DNA from: RCC1774 sp050330855
Lineage (GTDB): Bacteria > Cyanobacteriota > Cyanobacteriia > Thermosynechococcales > Thermosynechococcaceae
DNA: 7,393 nucleotides
Direction of reading: 5' to 3'
NCBI GenBank assembly: GCA_050330855.1
Contig: JBHJNL010000044.1
Coordinates: forward strand, 1-7,393
Shown: positions 6,134 to 7,393 of the stretch, piece after piece
How positions within the stretch are numbered: position 1 is the stretch's first letter
How the letters are laid out: the number at the start of each line of letters is the position of its first letter
Position numbers and translations under genes: made by a program
Notes under the pieces: model-generated
Seen by the model: only the letters and a program-made list of their open reading frames with translations
Databases searched by the model: none
What the model was told of the DNA's origin: nothing

Positions 6134-6141
6134 AAGACGCT

Positions 6142-7347
6142 GTGCCTAAGACCCTGTTTAAAGTAGATCTTACGAAGTCAATGTCAGAGCAGGAGTTGCC
6201 TGGGCACAATCGGTGGCACCCTGATATTCCGGCTGTAGTTTCTGTGAATCCTGGTGATGTATTCCGAATTGAATGCAAGGACTGGACTGATGGTCAAATT
6301 AAAAATAACGATAGTCCCGATGACATTCGAGATGTTGATCTAACGGTTGTACATGTACTGAGCGGCCCCATTTGGGTCAATGGTGCTGAGCCGGGAGATA
6401 TTCTGGTTGTAGATCTGTTAGATATCGGTGCCCTGCAAGGAGATGAGTGGGGATTTACCGGTATTTTTGACAAGAAAAATGGGGGAGGATTTCTAACGGA
6501 TCATTATCCTGAACCGGCTAAGGCCATCTGGGATTTGCAGGGAATTTATACCTCTTCTCGCCATATCCCTGGCGTTAGATTTGCAGGGATTACTCACCCT
6601 GGTTTGATTGGTTGTGCCCCATCCCATGAGCTGTTAGCAACGTGGAATAAACGCGAGACCGAACTGGTCAATACTGCACCTGACCTACGCACCTATGGAG
6701 CGGGGCTATCAGGAGATGAGCCTGTACTCGCTGCCTTACCTAATCCTGAGAATGCCATTCTAGGCACACTCCCTGCTGCTGACTATGATCGGGTTGCGGC
6801 TGAGGCGGCACGGACGGTGCCGCCTCGTGAGCATGGCGGCAACTGCGATATCAAGAACCTTTCTAAGGGAACGAAGATATACTTCCCGGTTTATGTTGAA
6901 GGCGCAAAGCTGTCTATGGGCGATATTCACTTCTCTCAGGGCGATGGTGAGATCTCGTTTTGTGGTGCTATCGAGATGTCTGGTTATATTGACCTCCATG
7001 TCGACATCATTAAGGGAGGCATGGAAAAGTATGCGATGGTGAATCCTATCTTTAAGCCCGGTCCTGTTGAACCCCGTTATTCAGAGTACTTGGTCTTTGA
7101 AGGAATTTCGGTCGATGAGTTTTCTGGCAAGCAGTACTACATGGATGTACATATTGCCTATCGGCAAGCCTGCTTAAATGCGATCGCGTACCTGAAAAAG
7201 TTTGGGTTTACTGGTGAGCAAGCTTATCTTCTCTTGAGCTGCGCTCCTGTAGAGGGCCGTGTGAGTGGCATTGTGGATATCCCTAATGCCTGTTGTACTC
7301 TTGCCTTACCAACGGAAATTTTCGACAAAGATATCTTGCCCGTTTGA
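6142..7347 (+). CDS. fmdA: Formamidase (FmdA/AmdA acetamidase-formamidase family)
   Basis: This 401-residue cytoplasmic enzyme of the acetamidase/formamidase family is predicted to hydrolyse formamide to ammonia and formate. Family blocks seen are GHNRWHPDIP (21-30), VNPGDVFRIECKDWTDGQI (35-53), HVLSGPIWVNGAEPGDIL (71-88), HPGLIGCAPSHELL, REHGGNCDIKNL (229-240), the acidic block MGDIHFSQGDGE (259-270), and a C-terminal APVEGRVSGIVDIPNACCT. The polar residues of the last three blocks are those most conserved in the family and probably form the metal/active site. Length matches FmdA of Methylophilus (about 400 residues). It starts with GTG behind a strong ribosome binding site and has its own NtcA promoter. 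It is followed by fmdB, as in the Methylophilus fmd cluster. Activity on longer amides such as acetamide is possible; no signal peptide is seen. It is unrelated to the nitrilase-type formamidase AmiF. A HIP1 octamer lies at 7180-7187. Confidence 0.93.
   Translation: MPKTLFKVDLTKSMSEQELPGHNRWHPDIPAVVSVNPGDVFRIECKDWTDGQIKNNDSPDDIRDVDLTVVHVLSGPIWVNGAEPGDILVVDLLDIGALQGDEWGFTGIFDKKNGGGFLTDHYPEPAKAIWDLQGIYTSSRHIPGVRFAGITHPGLIGCAPSHELLATWNKRETELVNTAPDLRTYGAGLSGDEPVLAALPNPENAILGTLPAADYDRVAAEAARTVPPREHGGNCDIKNLSKGTKIYFPVYVEGAKLSMGDIHFSQGDGEISFCGAIEMSGYIDLHVDIIKGGMEKYAMVNPIFKPGPVEPRYSEYLVFEGISVDEFSGKQYYMDVHIAYRQACLNAIAYLKKFGFTGEQAYLLLSCAPVEGRVSGIVDIPNACCTLALPTEIFDKDILPV
7180..7187. repeat. HIP1 octamer (GCGATCGC) inside fmdA
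   Basis: This exact GCGATCGC lies within the coding sequence of fmdA. It indicates that fmdA shares the HIP1-bearing cyanobacterial background rather than being a very recent import from a non-cyanobacterial donor. Confidence 0.75.
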
Positions 7348-7349
7348 GG
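7346..7349 (+). promoter_or_regulatory. Ribosome binding site of fmdB overlapping the fmdA stop
   Basis: GAGG (7346-7349) shares bases with the TGA stop of fmdA (7345-7347) and lies 9 bases before the ATG at 7359. The overlap suggests coupled translation of fmdA and fmdB. Confidence 0.65.
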
Positions 7350-7358
7350 TCGTTAACA

Positions 7359-7393
7359 ATGCCCCTTTACGATTATAAATGTCACGACTGTGG
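7359..7393 (+). CDS. fmdB: FmdB-family zinc-ribbon protein, N-terminal fragment (cut by window edge)
   Basis: Only the first 12 residues are present: MPLYDYKCHDCG (the last codon is inferred from GG). This start, with a CxxC zinc-binding knuckle at residues 8-11, is the characteristic N-terminus of the FmdB family of small putative regulatory zinc-ribbon proteins. FmdB in Methylophilus was proposed to regulate the amide-use genes, though the family is widespread and its biochemical role is poorly defined. The ATG is 11 bases past the fmdA stop, with an overlapping ribosome binding site, so the two genes should be co-transcribed. The remainder, including the second CxxC, lies outside the window. 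Confidence 0.85.
   Translation, partial: MPLYDYKCHDC

Larger units (their letters stand above)
5718..6141. other. AT-rich non-coding spacer between urtE and fmdA
   Basis: These 424 bases contain no credible coding frame on either strand. They hold two exact NtcA-type sites, a hairpin-forming inverted repeat (5769-5795), a 10-base direct repeat TTTTGAGTGT (5873-5882 and 6000-6009), and the fmdA promoter and leader. The A/T palindrome just after urtE (AAAAAATTTTT within 5732-5742) lacks a GC stem and is not a convincing terminator. It is therefore unresolved whether urt transcription stops here or reads through into fmdA. Confidence 0.6.

Overview
The window looks like cyanobacterial chromosome. 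It holds a complete five-gene urea-type ABC transporter operon (urtABCDE, 664-5717), then a formamidase gene (fmdA, 6142-7347) and the first 35 bases of an fmdB-type zinc-ribbon gene that runs off the right edge. All complete genes are on the + strand. The cyanobacterial assignment rests on three things seen in the sequence: NtcA-type GTA-N8-TAC sites placed as in nitrogen-controlled promoters, HIP1 octamers (GCGATCGC at 183-190 and 7180-7187), and urt gene content and order typical of cyanobacteria. Genus and species cannot be named from this sequence.

Layout. Positions 1-663 hold no intact gene. The far left has short inverted and direct repeats (2-124) that may be the edge of a small mobile or repetitive element. 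A probable broken minus-strand gene remnant follows (168-340). Next comes a textbook NtcA-activated promoter (375-419), whose predicted transcript has a leader of about 237 nt before urtA. The urt genes are tightly packed, with gaps of 33, 55, 30 and 16 bases (the last depends on the urtE start chosen), so they are probably one transcript. Positions 5718-6141 are AT-rich and non-coding. They carry two exact GTA-N8-TAC sites; the nearer one has a matching -10 box at canonical spacing, so fmdA probably has its own nitrogen-controlled promoter. The fmdB ribosome binding site overlaps the fmdA stop codon.

How the genes work together. UrtA is a periplasmic solute-binding lipoprotein, UrtB and UrtC are the two permeases, and UrtD and UrtE the two ATPases of a high-affinity importer of the HAAT (branched-chain amino acid/urea/amide) class. 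FmdA would hydrolyse formamide, or a similar short amide, to ammonia and formate. No urease gene is in the window. The whole segment reads as an NtcA-controlled system for scavenging nitrogen from urea and/or short amides. Because this transporter family includes the FmdDEF short-chain amide/urea transporter of Methylophilus, the linkage to fmdA raises the possibility that this Urt system also carries formamide. That is inference. Nothing here looks like a wholly new system; the most interesting parts are the regulatory architecture and the urt-fmd coupling.
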